Source: an uncultured Collinsella sp.
GTDB taxonomy: Bacteria; Actinomycetota; Coriobacteriia; Coriobacteriales; Coriobacteriaceae
Length of the DNA stretch: 6,830 bases
Assembly: GCA_905197585.1 (NCBI GenBank)
Contig: CAJJZO010000095.1
Span: 1-6,830, forward strand
Direction: 5' to 3'
Part shown: positions 1 through 5,117 of the stretch, in pieces
Position numbering within the stretch: position 1 is the first letter of the stretch
How the letters are laid out: each line of letters opens with the position of its first letter
Made by a program: the position numbers and the translations under genes
Notes under the pieces: generated by a model
What the model saw: the letters and a program-made list of their open reading frames with translations, nothing else
Database searches by the model: none
What the model was told of the DNA's origin: nothing

Positions 1-14
1 CACTCCGCAGCAGC

Positions 15-75
15 TTGTCTCGATCTGTAACATCTGGACGGTTTTTGAACCTCTACCTGTTACAGATTTAGACAA
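15..75. repeat. Hairpin unit 1
   Basis: The left arm TTGTCTCGATCTGTAACA (15-32) faces the right arm TGTTACAGATTTAGACAA (58-75). Of 18 positions 16 are Watson-Crick pairs, one is a G-T wobble (22 with 68) and one a C-T mismatch (21 with 69). The 25-nt loop spans 33-57. The loop ends resemble unit 4 read on the other strand. Confidence 0.88.
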
Positions 76-96
76 ACAGGTGGGCGTCCCAGAAAG

Positions 97-153
97 ATCT
101 CGATCTGTAACATCTAGCCACTCAAAACGGGTCCATCCGTTACAGATTGAGAT
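97..153. repeat. Hairpin unit 2
   Basis: The left arm ATCTCGATCTGTAAC (97-111) faces GTTACAGATTGAGAT (139-153). Fourteen of 15 positions pair and the fifteenth (102 with 148) is a G-T wobble. The outer pair is A-T here, where units 1 and 3 have G-C. Confidence 0.88.
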
Positions 154-175
154 ATAAGGATAGACGGGTGGCCAA

Positions 176-234
176 TGTCTCGATCTATAACATCTAGCAG
201 CCAAAATCTTCTCCAGTTGTTACAGATTGAGACA
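176..234. repeat. Hairpin unit 3
   Basis: The left arm TGTCTCGATCTATAACA (176-192) faces TGTTACAGATTGAGACA (218-234). Fifteen of 17 positions pair, with one G-T wobble and one A-C mismatch. The loop spans 193-217. The sequence after the right arm (CCAGGTGGG) matches the spacer after unit 1. Confidence 0.88.
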
Positions 235-257
235 ACCAGGTGGGGCCCGCCAGCATA

Positions 258-314
258 ATCTCAATCTGTAACAGGTAACCGTCCAAATCGGTTCCAGATG
301 TTACAGATTGAGAT
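258..314. repeat. Hairpin unit 4, perfect 16-bp arms
   Basis: The left arm ATCTCAATCTGTAACA (258-273) is the exact reverse complement of the right arm (299-314). The loop spans 274-298. The inner end of the right arm (CCAGATGTTACAG) is the reverse complement of the inner end of the left arm of unit 1, and the left arm plus GGTA mirrors the right side of unit 1. Unit 4 is therefore probably the same element in the opposite orientation. Confidence 0.9.
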
Positions 315-346
315 GAACGAACGAGCGGACAATCCCTATTTACCTC

Positions 347-376
347 TTGCATAACTGTGTATAGTGTATATATACT
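347..376 (+). promoter_or_regulatory. Likely promoter of the GntR-ABC operon
   Basis: A TTG-starting -35-like box, TTGCAT (347-352), is followed after 18 bp by TATACT (371-376), which matches five of six bases of the sigma-70 -10 consensus. Transcription would start near 383, about 40 nt before the GTG codon. The -35 match is weak, so the box assignment is tentative, but this is the most AT-rich part of the window and lies directly before an operon. Confidence 0.5.
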
Positions 377-397
377 GTGCTTACCGGTTATATACAC
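357..397. promoter_or_regulatory. Candidate GntR operator (inverted GTGTATA boxes)
   Basis: GTGTATA occurs twice in tandem (357-363 and 364-370), and its reverse complement TATACAC occurs at 391-397. The longest inverted pair is GTGTATATA (364-372) with TATATACAC (389-397). A perfect 10-bp palindrome, GTATATATAC, lies at 366-375. The boxes flank and overlap the likely -10 and the start of transcription. GntR-family operators commonly follow a GT...AC inverted pattern, and YtrA-type regulators commonly repress their own operon, so the adjacent regulator is the natural ligand. That link is inferred. Confidence 0.55.
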
Positions 398-413
398 GTG
401 TAGCCCAACAGCT

Positions 414-419
414 AAGGAG
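414..419 (+). promoter_or_regulatory. Ribosome binding site of the GntR gene
   Basis: AAGGAG sits five bases before the GTG at 425 and decides that start. No ATG in this frame has a comparable site. Confidence 0.85.
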
Positions 420-424
420 CCGCT

Positions 425-805
425 GTGGACATTATCCTATCCAATTCGAGCGACAAGCCCATCTACGAGCAGATATCCTCGCAGGTCAAAGCTCAGATCC
501 TTTCGGGCACGCTCGCCGCGGGAGCCAAACTCCCCAGCATCCGCGCACTCGCGAGCGACCTGGGCGTGAGCGTCATCACCACCAAGCGCGCCTACGCCGA
601 TCTGGAGCAGCTCGGGTTTATCTGTACCGTGCAGGGCAAGGGCTGCTTTGTTGCCGACGGCAACCAAGAACTCTTGCGTGAAAACCAGCTCTGCCATATC
701 GAAGAGCTGCTTACGCAGGCGGCAGAACAAGCCGAAGCCCTGGGCGTCACGCGCGACAAACTGCACGAGATGCTCGACCTGGTAGCCCCCGAAACCATGC
801 AGTAG
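425..805 (+). CDS. GntR-family regulator, YtrA subfamily
   Basis: This is a cytoplasmic DNA-binding repressor of 126 residues, the usual length for the YtrA branch of GntR. That branch has a winged helix-turn-helix and only a short helical tail in place of a large ligand domain. The N-terminal PIYEQI (12-17) begins the winged helix. LPSIRALASDLGVS (36-49) and the following TTKRAYADLEQLG (52-64) form the helix-turn-helix, and VQGKGCFVA (69-77) is the wing. Residues 82-120 are a helical dimerisation tail rich in Leu, Glu and Gln. The GTG start is set by AAGGAG five bases upstream. The gene is first in an operon with an ABC ATPase 23 bp downstream and a permease, the classic YtrA arrangement. 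It probably represses its own promoter through the GTGTATA boxes at 357-397. Relatives respond to cell-wall-active antibiotics in some Firmicutes; the inducer here is unknown. Confidence 0.93.
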   Translation: MDIILSNSSDKPIYEQISSQVKAQILSGTLAAGAKLPSIRALASDLGVSVITTKRAYADLEQLGFICTVQGKGCFVADGNQELLRENQLCHIEELLTQAAEQAEALGVTRDKLHEMLDLVAPETMQ

Positions 806-828
806 CCATCTGCAAGAAAGGCTATACC

Positions 829-1710
829 ATGCAAAACTTGTTAGAACTCAAAGGTGTCTCACGCCGCGTGAGCGACCGTTTTTCGCTGCGTGATGTCACG
901 TTCGCCGTGGAGCCCGGCCAGATTGTTGGCTTTGTGGGCGCTAACGGTGCCGGCAAGACAACGACCATTCGCGCCGCGCTCGGGCTTATCAAGCTCGATG
1001 CCGGCGAGGTGCGCCTGTTTGGGCAGCGCTGTGGCGCCGACGCGCCCGATGAGACACAGCGTTGTCTACGTGCCCGTGTCGGCCTCGTGCTGGACACGTG
1101 CCCCTTCCCTTCAACGCTCAAGGTGGGCCAGATCGAGGCACTCGTAGGCCCGGCGTACCCCACGTGGGACCGCGAAACGTTCGCCCGATTCATCAACCGA
1201 TTTGGCCTCGATCCCAAGACAAAGGTCAAGGACCTCTCCCGCGGCATGGGTATGAAGCTGCAGCTCGCGTGTACGCTCAGCCACAAGGCCGAGCTGCTCA
1301 TCCTGGATGAAGCCACGGCAGGTCTCGATCCCATGGCACGTGAGGAGCTGCTCGACGAGCTGCTCGCCTTTGTTTCCGACGGCCAGCGCAGCGTGCTGCT
1401 CTCGAGCCATATTACTTCCGACCTTGAGCGCGCTGCCGACCGCGTCATCTGCATCGATAACGGCTCGATTGTGTTTTACCTGCCGCGCGAGGACATTACC
1501 GACCGAGCCGGCATCGCCCACTGCACACAGGCACAAGCCGTCGAGCTTATGGCTTGCGTCGAAGACGCCCGTGCCGCCCACCACGCCTATAGCGTTGACG
1601 TGCTCGTGCCCAACCGTCGCGAGGCGCTCGAGGCCTTCCCCGAGATTCCCTGCGACCGGGCAACCATTGATGACTATCTTCGCCTCATGCTGAAAGGGGC
1701 TTCAAAATGA
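829..1710 (+). CDS. ABC transporter ATP-binding protein (YtrB-like)
   Basis: This 293-residue nucleotide-binding subunit would power the membrane partner encoded next. Walker A is GANGAGKTT (37-45), Walker B is LLILDE (156-161) followed by the D-loop AGLDP (164-168), and the switch histidine is H194 in LSSH. The signature is LSRGM (136-140) in place of LSGGQ. Where most ABC ATPases have the Q-loop glutamine, this protein reads VGLVLDTCPF (84-93) with Asp-Thr. Both deviations recur in ATPases paired with YtrA-type regulators, so they do not by themselves indicate loss of activity. Residues 215-293 form a C-terminal extension of the kind seen in exporter ATPases of this group. The ATG at 829 has AGAAAGG seven bases upstream. 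The stop overlaps the permease start as ATGA (1707-1710), which points to translational coupling. The substrate is unknown; export or envelope-stress relief is the best guess from family context. Confidence 0.95.
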   Translation: MQNLLELKGVSRRVSDRFSLRDVTFAVEPGQIVGFVGANGAGKTTTIRAALGLIKLDAGEVRLFGQRCGADAPDETQRCLRARVGLVLDTCPFPSTLKVGQIEALVGPAYPTWDRETFARFINRFGLDPKTKVKDLSRGMGMKLQLACTLSHKAELLILDEATAGLDPMAREELLDELLAFVSDGQRSVLLSSHITSDLERAADRVICIDNGSIVFYLPREDITDRAGIAHCTQAQAVELMACVEDARAAHHAYSVDVLVPNRREALEAFPEIPCDRATIDDYLRLMLKGASK

Positions 1711-2405
1711 AACGTGCCTTTATGTCTGAGCTCGCCATCGTCCGCACGCTTGTCCCGAGCATCGCGGGCGTCGGCCTGTTCATATTCGTCGTACTGACCC
1801 TCGCCAACGCATCGGACGGTGACTCCGGCATGAGTGCCGGCGCCTGCGCGGTCAGTGCCATGTCGCCCATCATGGCCATGAGCTCGCTGGCCGGCTTCGA
1901 CAATCAAAATGGCTGGGAGCGTTATCGGGCGACGTTGCCCTTCTCGCGCAAAGACATTATTTGTGCCCGCTACCTGTGCATCGTTGTCTTCTCGGCCATC
2001 ATGGCCTGCGCCGCCGTGCTTTTGAACATCATCGTCCTTCCGCTCTTCAACAGTGCGGGCGTGACCTCGACAGGACAAACCGTCTTTGAGATCGCAATAG
2101 CCTCGGCAGCATCGATGCTCATCTCCCTCATGATGGTGTTTTTGGCACAGCCGCTGTTCTTTCGATTTGGACACATGGAGGCGCTGCGCCTATCCGTTGG
2201 CCTGTTTGCCCTGCTCTGGTGCCTTGCCATTGCCACGTTGAGCTCCTCCAACCCCATCAGCAACTGGCTTATGTCGAATGCCGGGGCAAATCCCGATCCC
2301 ACCGTCCTTGGCTGTCTGTGTGCAGGAATTGCAGTACTGGCGCTCGCACTATGTGCAATCAGCTGCACCGTCAGCACCAAGGTTTACCGAGCACGCGATT
2401 TGTAA
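1707..2405 (+). CDS. ABC-2 type transporter permease
   Basis: This is the 232-residue membrane partner of the preceding ATPase. About six hydrophobic segments can be seen, near residues 14-34, 43-63, 86-112, 125-148, 159-179 and 200-223. Between the second and third is a cytoplasmic stretch with NGWERYRATLPFSRKDI (68-84), a pattern typical of the ABC-2 permease group in which a 'nGWe.y..sLP.sR..iv..kY' motif precedes the third helix; this is probably the loop that contacts the ATPase. No signal peptide is expected or seen. AAAGGGG (1693-1699) lies seven bases before the ATG, within the end of the ATPase gene. With one ATPase and one permease gene, the working transporter is probably a homodimer of each. 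The substrate cannot be read from the sequence. Confidence 0.9.
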   Translation: MKRAFMSELAIVRTLVPSIAGVGLFIFVVLTLANASDGDSGMSAGACAVSAMSPIMAMSSLAGFDNQNGWERYRATLPFSRKDIICARYLCIVVFSAIMACAAVLLNIIVLPLFNSAGVTSTGQTVFEIAIASAASMLISLMMVFLAQPLFFRFGHMEALRLSVGLFALLWCLAIATLSSSNPISNWLMSNAGANPDPTVLGCLCAGIAVLALALCAISCTVSTKVYRARDL

Positions 2406-2428
2406 GCACGCGAGTCTCGATCTACGAA

Positions 2429-2442
2429 GGGCGTGATCGCCC
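2429..2442. terminator. Weak hairpin between convergent genes
   Basis: GGGCG (2429-2433) and CGCCC (2438-2442) form a perfect 5-bp stem with a TGAT loop, in the 88-bp gap between the stop codons of the permease and the CLC gene. No T-tract follows on either strand, only a short TTCG on the minus strand. It is positioned to end transcription from both sides but is a poor intrinsic terminator. Confidence 0.3.
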
Positions 2443-2493
2443 CCTCCCCGCCAATCCGTGGCAAACGGCATGTCCCCGGCGTGCGCCACCGTA

Positions 2494-3798
2494 CTACTTG
2501 CGCAGCGGCTTGGGCAGCGGAATGCCAGCGGCGATAACGGCGGCGATGATCATGCAGACGATACCCTTGAGTGGGAAGCACATGAGCAGCAGGCCCACGA
2601 CCATGACCGGCTGACGCATGACCGCACCCATCGTCGATGCCGTGCAGACGGCGACGCAAAATACCGGATCGGCGCCGGTGAGGATGGCAAGGCCGTAGCC
2701 CAGGCTTACGCCCGAGAAGATGACGGGAAAGAAATGGCCGCCGCGCCAGCCCATATTGATGAGGGCGGGGGTCAGCATGGCCTTAACCAGACCGGTCGCG
2801 ATGAGCACGCCGGCGGGGATGGTCAGATAGGTTTCCATGAGCACGTCGGCCTGCGTCTCGCCGGCAAACATGGTGAAGGGCAGAGCCGTACCGCAGGCGG
2901 CAAGTACCAGACCGGCCAGCATTGCCTTGGCGATGGGGCGCTCCCCCATCGCGTGCGCCAGGGCCTCGCTCGCGTGCTCCGAAACAAAGTACAGCCAGCC
3001 GCAGACCGTACCGACGAGCGACAGGGGGATAAGCCAGGCAAGTTCCAGGTTGCCCACCTCGGCGGACTCGAACCTGGGCATGCCCATGCCGCCGCCCACA
3101 AGCTGGCCAAGCAGCAGGTAGGCACCCAGACCGCTGGCAATCGCAATGCCATAGACCACCGTCTTTTGCGCCTTGGGCAGCTTGATGGTGATCTCGTCGG
3201 ACGCGGACTCATTGTGGGCGTCTTCGCCCTGGCCGTCAGCGCTACCGGCGAGCGGCGCCACAAAGCCAAAGACGGGCGCGGTAAAGAGCGCCGTCAGGGC
3301 AGCCTGGGTACCCAGCAGTGTGAGCTCCCTAAACTCGGCGCCAAAGCGGCGCATGCGGTCGCCAACCCAGCTGCACAGACCCGCGATAACGCCGGTCAGG
3401 CCCGCCTCCGGTCCAATACTTCCGCCAAACAGCAGCGGCAGCAATGCCGCGAGCGAAAGCTTGCCCAGGTTGTCGTACGGGTAGCGCCCATCTTGCTTGA
3501 CCTTAGCCATCACCTGATTGAGGTTATCGGTCTTGGCGCCCGTAAGCTTTTCGTACAGACCGATTAACAGGCCGCCCAGCAGGCAGACAAAAAACGGGTA
3601 CGGCAGAAAGCCAAACGGGCCGCTGGCGAGCTCGGGCGAAGCGACGCCCAGTGCGTGCGGGATCTCAGTCCATAGATAGTCGATGCCGTGCTCCATCGCA
3701 AAGAAGAACAGCCAGACTGCGGCGCCCGCGAGTGCGCCGGTCACGGCAACGCTAACTAAAAACAGCACGCGGTTTGTGGGTTTGGCAAGGTTATCCAT
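2494..3798 (-). CDS. CLC-family anion transporter/channel (YfeO-like)
   Basis: This 434-residue inner-membrane protein of the CLC fold should move chloride or another small anion. Some ten or more hydrophobic segments run from 11-34 to 401-425. Two regions identify the family: GGSIGPEAGLTG (125-136), at the place of the CLC GREGP motif, and WRGGHFFPVIFSGVSLG (351-367), at the GxFxP motif. The glutamate that gates classical CLC proteins is Ile128 here, and a glutamate appears instead at 131, just after the GP. E. coli YfeO, as I recall it, has a similar GPE arrangement, so this is a subgroup trait. A polar acidic loop (residues 184-202) interrupts the middle. No C-terminal CBS domains are present. 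GGGAGGA lies four bases before the ATG (GGAGG five bases before). The gene faces away from the operon to its left and is 125 bp downstream of the LOG gene stop, so it is probably transcribed separately. Confidence 0.93.
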   Translation of the reverse strand: MDNLAKPTNRVLFLVSVAVTGALAGAAVWLFFFAMEHGIDYLWTEIPHALGVASPELASGPFGFLPYPFFVCLLGGLLIGLYEKLTGAKTDNLNQVMAKVKQDGRYPYDNLGKLSLAALLPLLFGGSIGPEAGLTGVIAGLCSWVGDRMRRFGAEFRELTLLGTQAALTALFTAPVFGFVAPLAGSADGQGEDAHNESASDEITIKLPKAQKTVVYGIAIASGLGAYLLLGQLVGGGMGMPRFESAEVGNLELAWLIPLSLVGTVCGWLYFVSEHASEALAHAMGERPIAKAMLAGLVLAACGTALPFTMFAGETQADVLMETYLTIPAGVLIATGLVKAMLTPALINMGWRGGHFFPVIFSGVSLGYGLAILTGADPVFCVAVCTASTMGAVMRQPVMVVGLLLMCFPLKGIVCMIIAAVIAAGIPLPKPLRK

Positions 3799-3837
3799 CG
3801 GGTCCTCCCGCGGTCAAAGTCGACATAGATGCGTTTT

Positions 3838-3843
3838 ATTGTA
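3838..3843 (-). promoter_or_regulatory. Possible -10 box of the CLC gene
   Basis: Read on the minus strand, TACAAT lies about 40 bases before the CLC start codon, in the only AT-rich part of the 125-bp gap. A TTGGCT stands 20 bp further upstream, too far for a good -35 box. The evidence is weak. Confidence 0.3.
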
Positions 3844-3923
3844 GAGCGAGCGTCGCCCGAACGAGCCAACCATCTGCGCTGCAAACGGCACCATTGGGAG
3901 TCATAGTGGGGCAGGCTCAAGCC

Positions 3924-4457
3924 TTATCCGTTGATAATCGAGGCGATCTCGCGCAAATCGTCGGCAAAGTAGATGCCGTGCTGGCGCCTCGGGCTCGAAA
4001 GCCCTTTATCAATCATGTGCCCGAGCAGCGCCTTGAGGTCGTTGTAGTAACCGTCCAGGTTATACAGGATGCACGGAGCACTCAGGTGCCCCAACGACAC
4101 CGCGGACATAACCTCGGCAATCTCCTCGAGCGTGCCCGTCCCGCCGGGAAAGGCAATGAAGGCATCACCAAGCTCGATCATCTTGGCTTTACGCTCGGCC
4201 ATATCGCTCGTCACGATGAGGTCGTCGATTCCGTCATGTTGAAACTCGGCCTCGATAAAAAAGCTCGGCTCAACACCCGTCACATGTCCACCTGCCTCGA
4301 GTACGCTATCGGCGAGCGCGCCCATCAGTCCCGACTTGGACCCGCCGTATACCAGCGCGTGTCCGTTGGCGCCAATCCAGTTGCCCAGCTCCTGCACCGC
4401 GGGCAGAAACGCCGGGTCATTACCGACGCTGGCACCCAGATACACGGTGATATTCAT
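3924..4457 (-). CDS. LOG-family nucleotide 5'-monophosphate phosphoribohydrolase
   Basis: This 177-residue cytoplasmic Rossmann-fold protein belongs to the LOG ('lonely guy') family. Known members cleave nucleoside 5'-monophosphates such as AMP, or N6-modified adenine forms, to the free base and ribose 5-phosphate. The family's phosphate-binding and catalytic signature is complete: PGGTGTLEE (104-112), preceded by MAERKAKMIELGDAFI (86-101) with the conserved Arg-Lys pair, and VYGGSKSGLMGALAD (36-50) near the N-terminus. The length is normal for the short bacterial form. The ATG at 4457 has GAGGGGG seven bases upstream. The gene starts 36 bp after the stop of the K+ channel gene on the same strand, so the two probably share a transcript. 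Many bacterial members were once annotated as lysine decarboxylases; that name is wrong for this sequence. The physiological substrate is not evident. Confidence 0.93.
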   Translation of the reverse strand: MNITVYLGASVGNDPAFLPAVQELGNWIGANGHALVYGGSKSGLMGALADSVLEAGGHVTGVEPSFFIEAEFQHDGIDDLIVTSDMAERKAKMIELGDAFIAFPGGTGTLEEIAEVMSAVSLGHLSAPCILYNLDGYYNDLKALLGHMIDKGLSSPRRQHGIYFADDLREIASIING

Positions 4458-4493
4458 ATTCAGTCCCCCTCGTCGTGACGCGCGACGTCCGTT

Positions 4494-4919
4494 CTAGCGT
4501 TGGCGTCGGCGATATTCGCGCACGCGGCGCGACAGGTCGGCGAGCTCGTCACGATCGAGTTCCTCCAAATGCTCAAGATCGTCCATAAAGCGCGCCATGG
4601 TGTCCTTTTGGCGCAGCTTGATGAGCGTATTGCAGTAGTTCACCGCCACGCCCGTAAGCATGGCGATATAGAAGATACTGATGACGCTTAGGATGACGGT
4701 AATGCCGCGGGCAACCGGCGTTTCTGCCGGGATATCGCCAAAGCCGATCGTCGAGACCGTCTCAAAGCTAAACCACAGGCCATCACCAAAGGTGAGGGTC
4801 GTAGGCTCGGACAGCCAGACAGCCGTCGAGCACAGCAGGTAAAAGATAAGAAACAGGCCCGTGATGCGTGCAAAGCCAGCCTGTCGCAGCACATCGGCAA
4901 GCGTCCTCAACCTGTTCAT
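4494..4919 (-). CDS. Small two-helix potassium channel
   Basis: This 141-residue membrane protein has the minimal K+ channel plan: TM1 (about 17-36), a re-entrant pore helix (46-56), the selectivity filter TIGFGD (57-62), TM2 (71-95), then a charged, probably coiled-coil tail (100-141) rich in Glu, Asp and Arg. Four copies would form a K+-selective pore in the cytoplasmic membrane. No RCK/TrkA-N nucleotide-binding domain and no voltage-sensor segments are present, so any gating ligand must act through the short tail or a partner. I chose the ATG at 4919 because AAGGGG lies five bases upstream; the frame stays open to a GTG at 4970 but that codon has no binding site. The LOG gene follows after 36 bp on the same strand, making a likely two-gene operon. 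The divergent receptor gene starts about 200 bp away. Confidence 0.92.
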   Translation of the reverse strand: MNRLRTLADVLRQAGFARITGLFLIFYLLCSTAVWLSEPTTLTFGDGLWFSFETVSTIGFGDIPAETPVARGITVILSVISIFYIAMLTGVAVNYCNTLIKLRQKDTMARFMDDLEHLEELDRDELADLSRRVREYRRRQR

Positions 4920-4924
4920 CGCGA

Positions 4925-4930
4925 CCCCTT
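4925..4930 (-). promoter_or_regulatory. Ribosome binding site of the K+ channel gene
   Basis: Read on the minus strand, AAGGGG is five bases before the ATG at 4919. It decides this start over the in-frame GTG 51 bases upstream. Confidence 0.7.
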
Positions 4931-4972
4931 TTCCCAGACACCCAATCTCGTTCGCTCGGTATTGTCCCACAA

Positions 4973-5030
4973 CCGGCAGTTAGGGACGTTCCTTTTGTGC
5001 CAGCAGAAAGGGACTGTCCCCAACTGCCGG
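4973..5030. repeat. REP-like imperfect palindrome
   Basis: CCGGCAGTT (4973-4981) and AACTGCCGG (5022-5030) pair perfectly. Inside them, AGGGACGTTCCTTT (4982-4995) faces AAAGGGACTGTCCCC (5007-5021) with a few mismatches, leaving an 11-nt centre. The GGGAC(G/A)GTCC-type core with CAGTT/AACTG flanks is the kind of short dispersed palindrome I recall seeing in many copies in Coriobacteriia intergenic regions; that recollection is not checked here. It lies between the divergent channel and receptor genes, 53 bp before the channel start codon. It has no T-tract, so it is not an obvious terminator. Confidence 0.75.
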
Positions 5031-5049
5031 GCGGGAGCGTTTAGCGGTG

Positions 5050-5071
5050 CAGCTGCCGACTGGGCAGGCTG
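5050..5071. other. Small hairpin in the receptor leader
   Basis: CTGCC (5053-5057) and GGCAG (5063-5067) pair around a 5-nt loop, and the stem extends by three more pairs (5050-5052 with 5069-5071) across a one-base bulge. It stands about 47 bp before the GTG. No T-tract and no convincing promoter boxes are visible in this stretch. Confidence 0.25.
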
Positions 5072-5107
5072 AGCTGGTATCCTTATGCGGTAATGTCTCG
5101 ATTCGTT

Positions 5108-5111
5108 AGGA
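5108..5111 (+). promoter_or_regulatory. Ribosome binding site of the receptor gene
   Basis: AGGA is six bases before the GTG at 5118. The alternative TTG at 5112 would directly abut this site and is therefore unlikely. Confidence 0.65.
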
Positions 5112-5117
5112 TTGCAC

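Larger units (their letters stand above)
15..314. repeat. Array of four hairpin elements, 80-bp period
   Basis: Four related inverted repeats stand in a row. Each has a left arm close to TCTCGATCTGTAACA and a right arm close to TGTTACAGATTGAGA. Equivalent arm positions fall at 17, 97, 177 and 258 on the left and 73, 153, 233 and 314 on the right, so the period is 80, 80 and 81 bp. The region between arms is the same length in all four (25 nt between 16-bp arms), and the spacers between units are 21-24 nt. Loops and spacers are only loosely alike, so the arms are the conserved part. Spacers 1 and 3 share CAGGTGGG. The array ends 110 bp before the GntR start codon and may continue upstream of the window. 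It could be structured RNA, a protein-binding array or a palindromic mobile repeat; I do not recognise a named family. Confidence 0.9.

Noticed and set aside
15..314. CRISPR array
   Set aside because: The repeated 15-16 bp units alternate in orientation, the 'spacers' are 21-25 nt and partly alike, and no cas gene is present. It is a series of inverted repeats.
194..397. 67-codon minus-strand frame through the hairpin array
   Set aside because: It is made of translated repeat arms and promoter sequence, with no ribosome binding site or protein-like composition.
822..1454. 210-codon minus-strand frame opposite the ABC ATPase
   Set aside because: It is a Ser/Arg-rich shadow of the ATPase gene, which has all the ABC motifs.
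2458..3567. 369-codon open frame on the plus strand
   Set aside because: It lies antisense to the CLC gene and reads as His/Asp/Arg/Gly-rich sequence without domains, typical of the complement of a GC-rich membrane-protein gene.
3899..3923. Intrinsic terminator after the LOG gene
   Set aside because: Only a GGCT/AGCC stem with a 2-base loop is available and no T-tract follows on the minus strand.
3774..4478. 234-codon open frame on the plus strand
   Set aside because: It overlaps the whole LOG gene in antisense, has no recognisable motif and no good start signal. The LOG frame has a full family signature.
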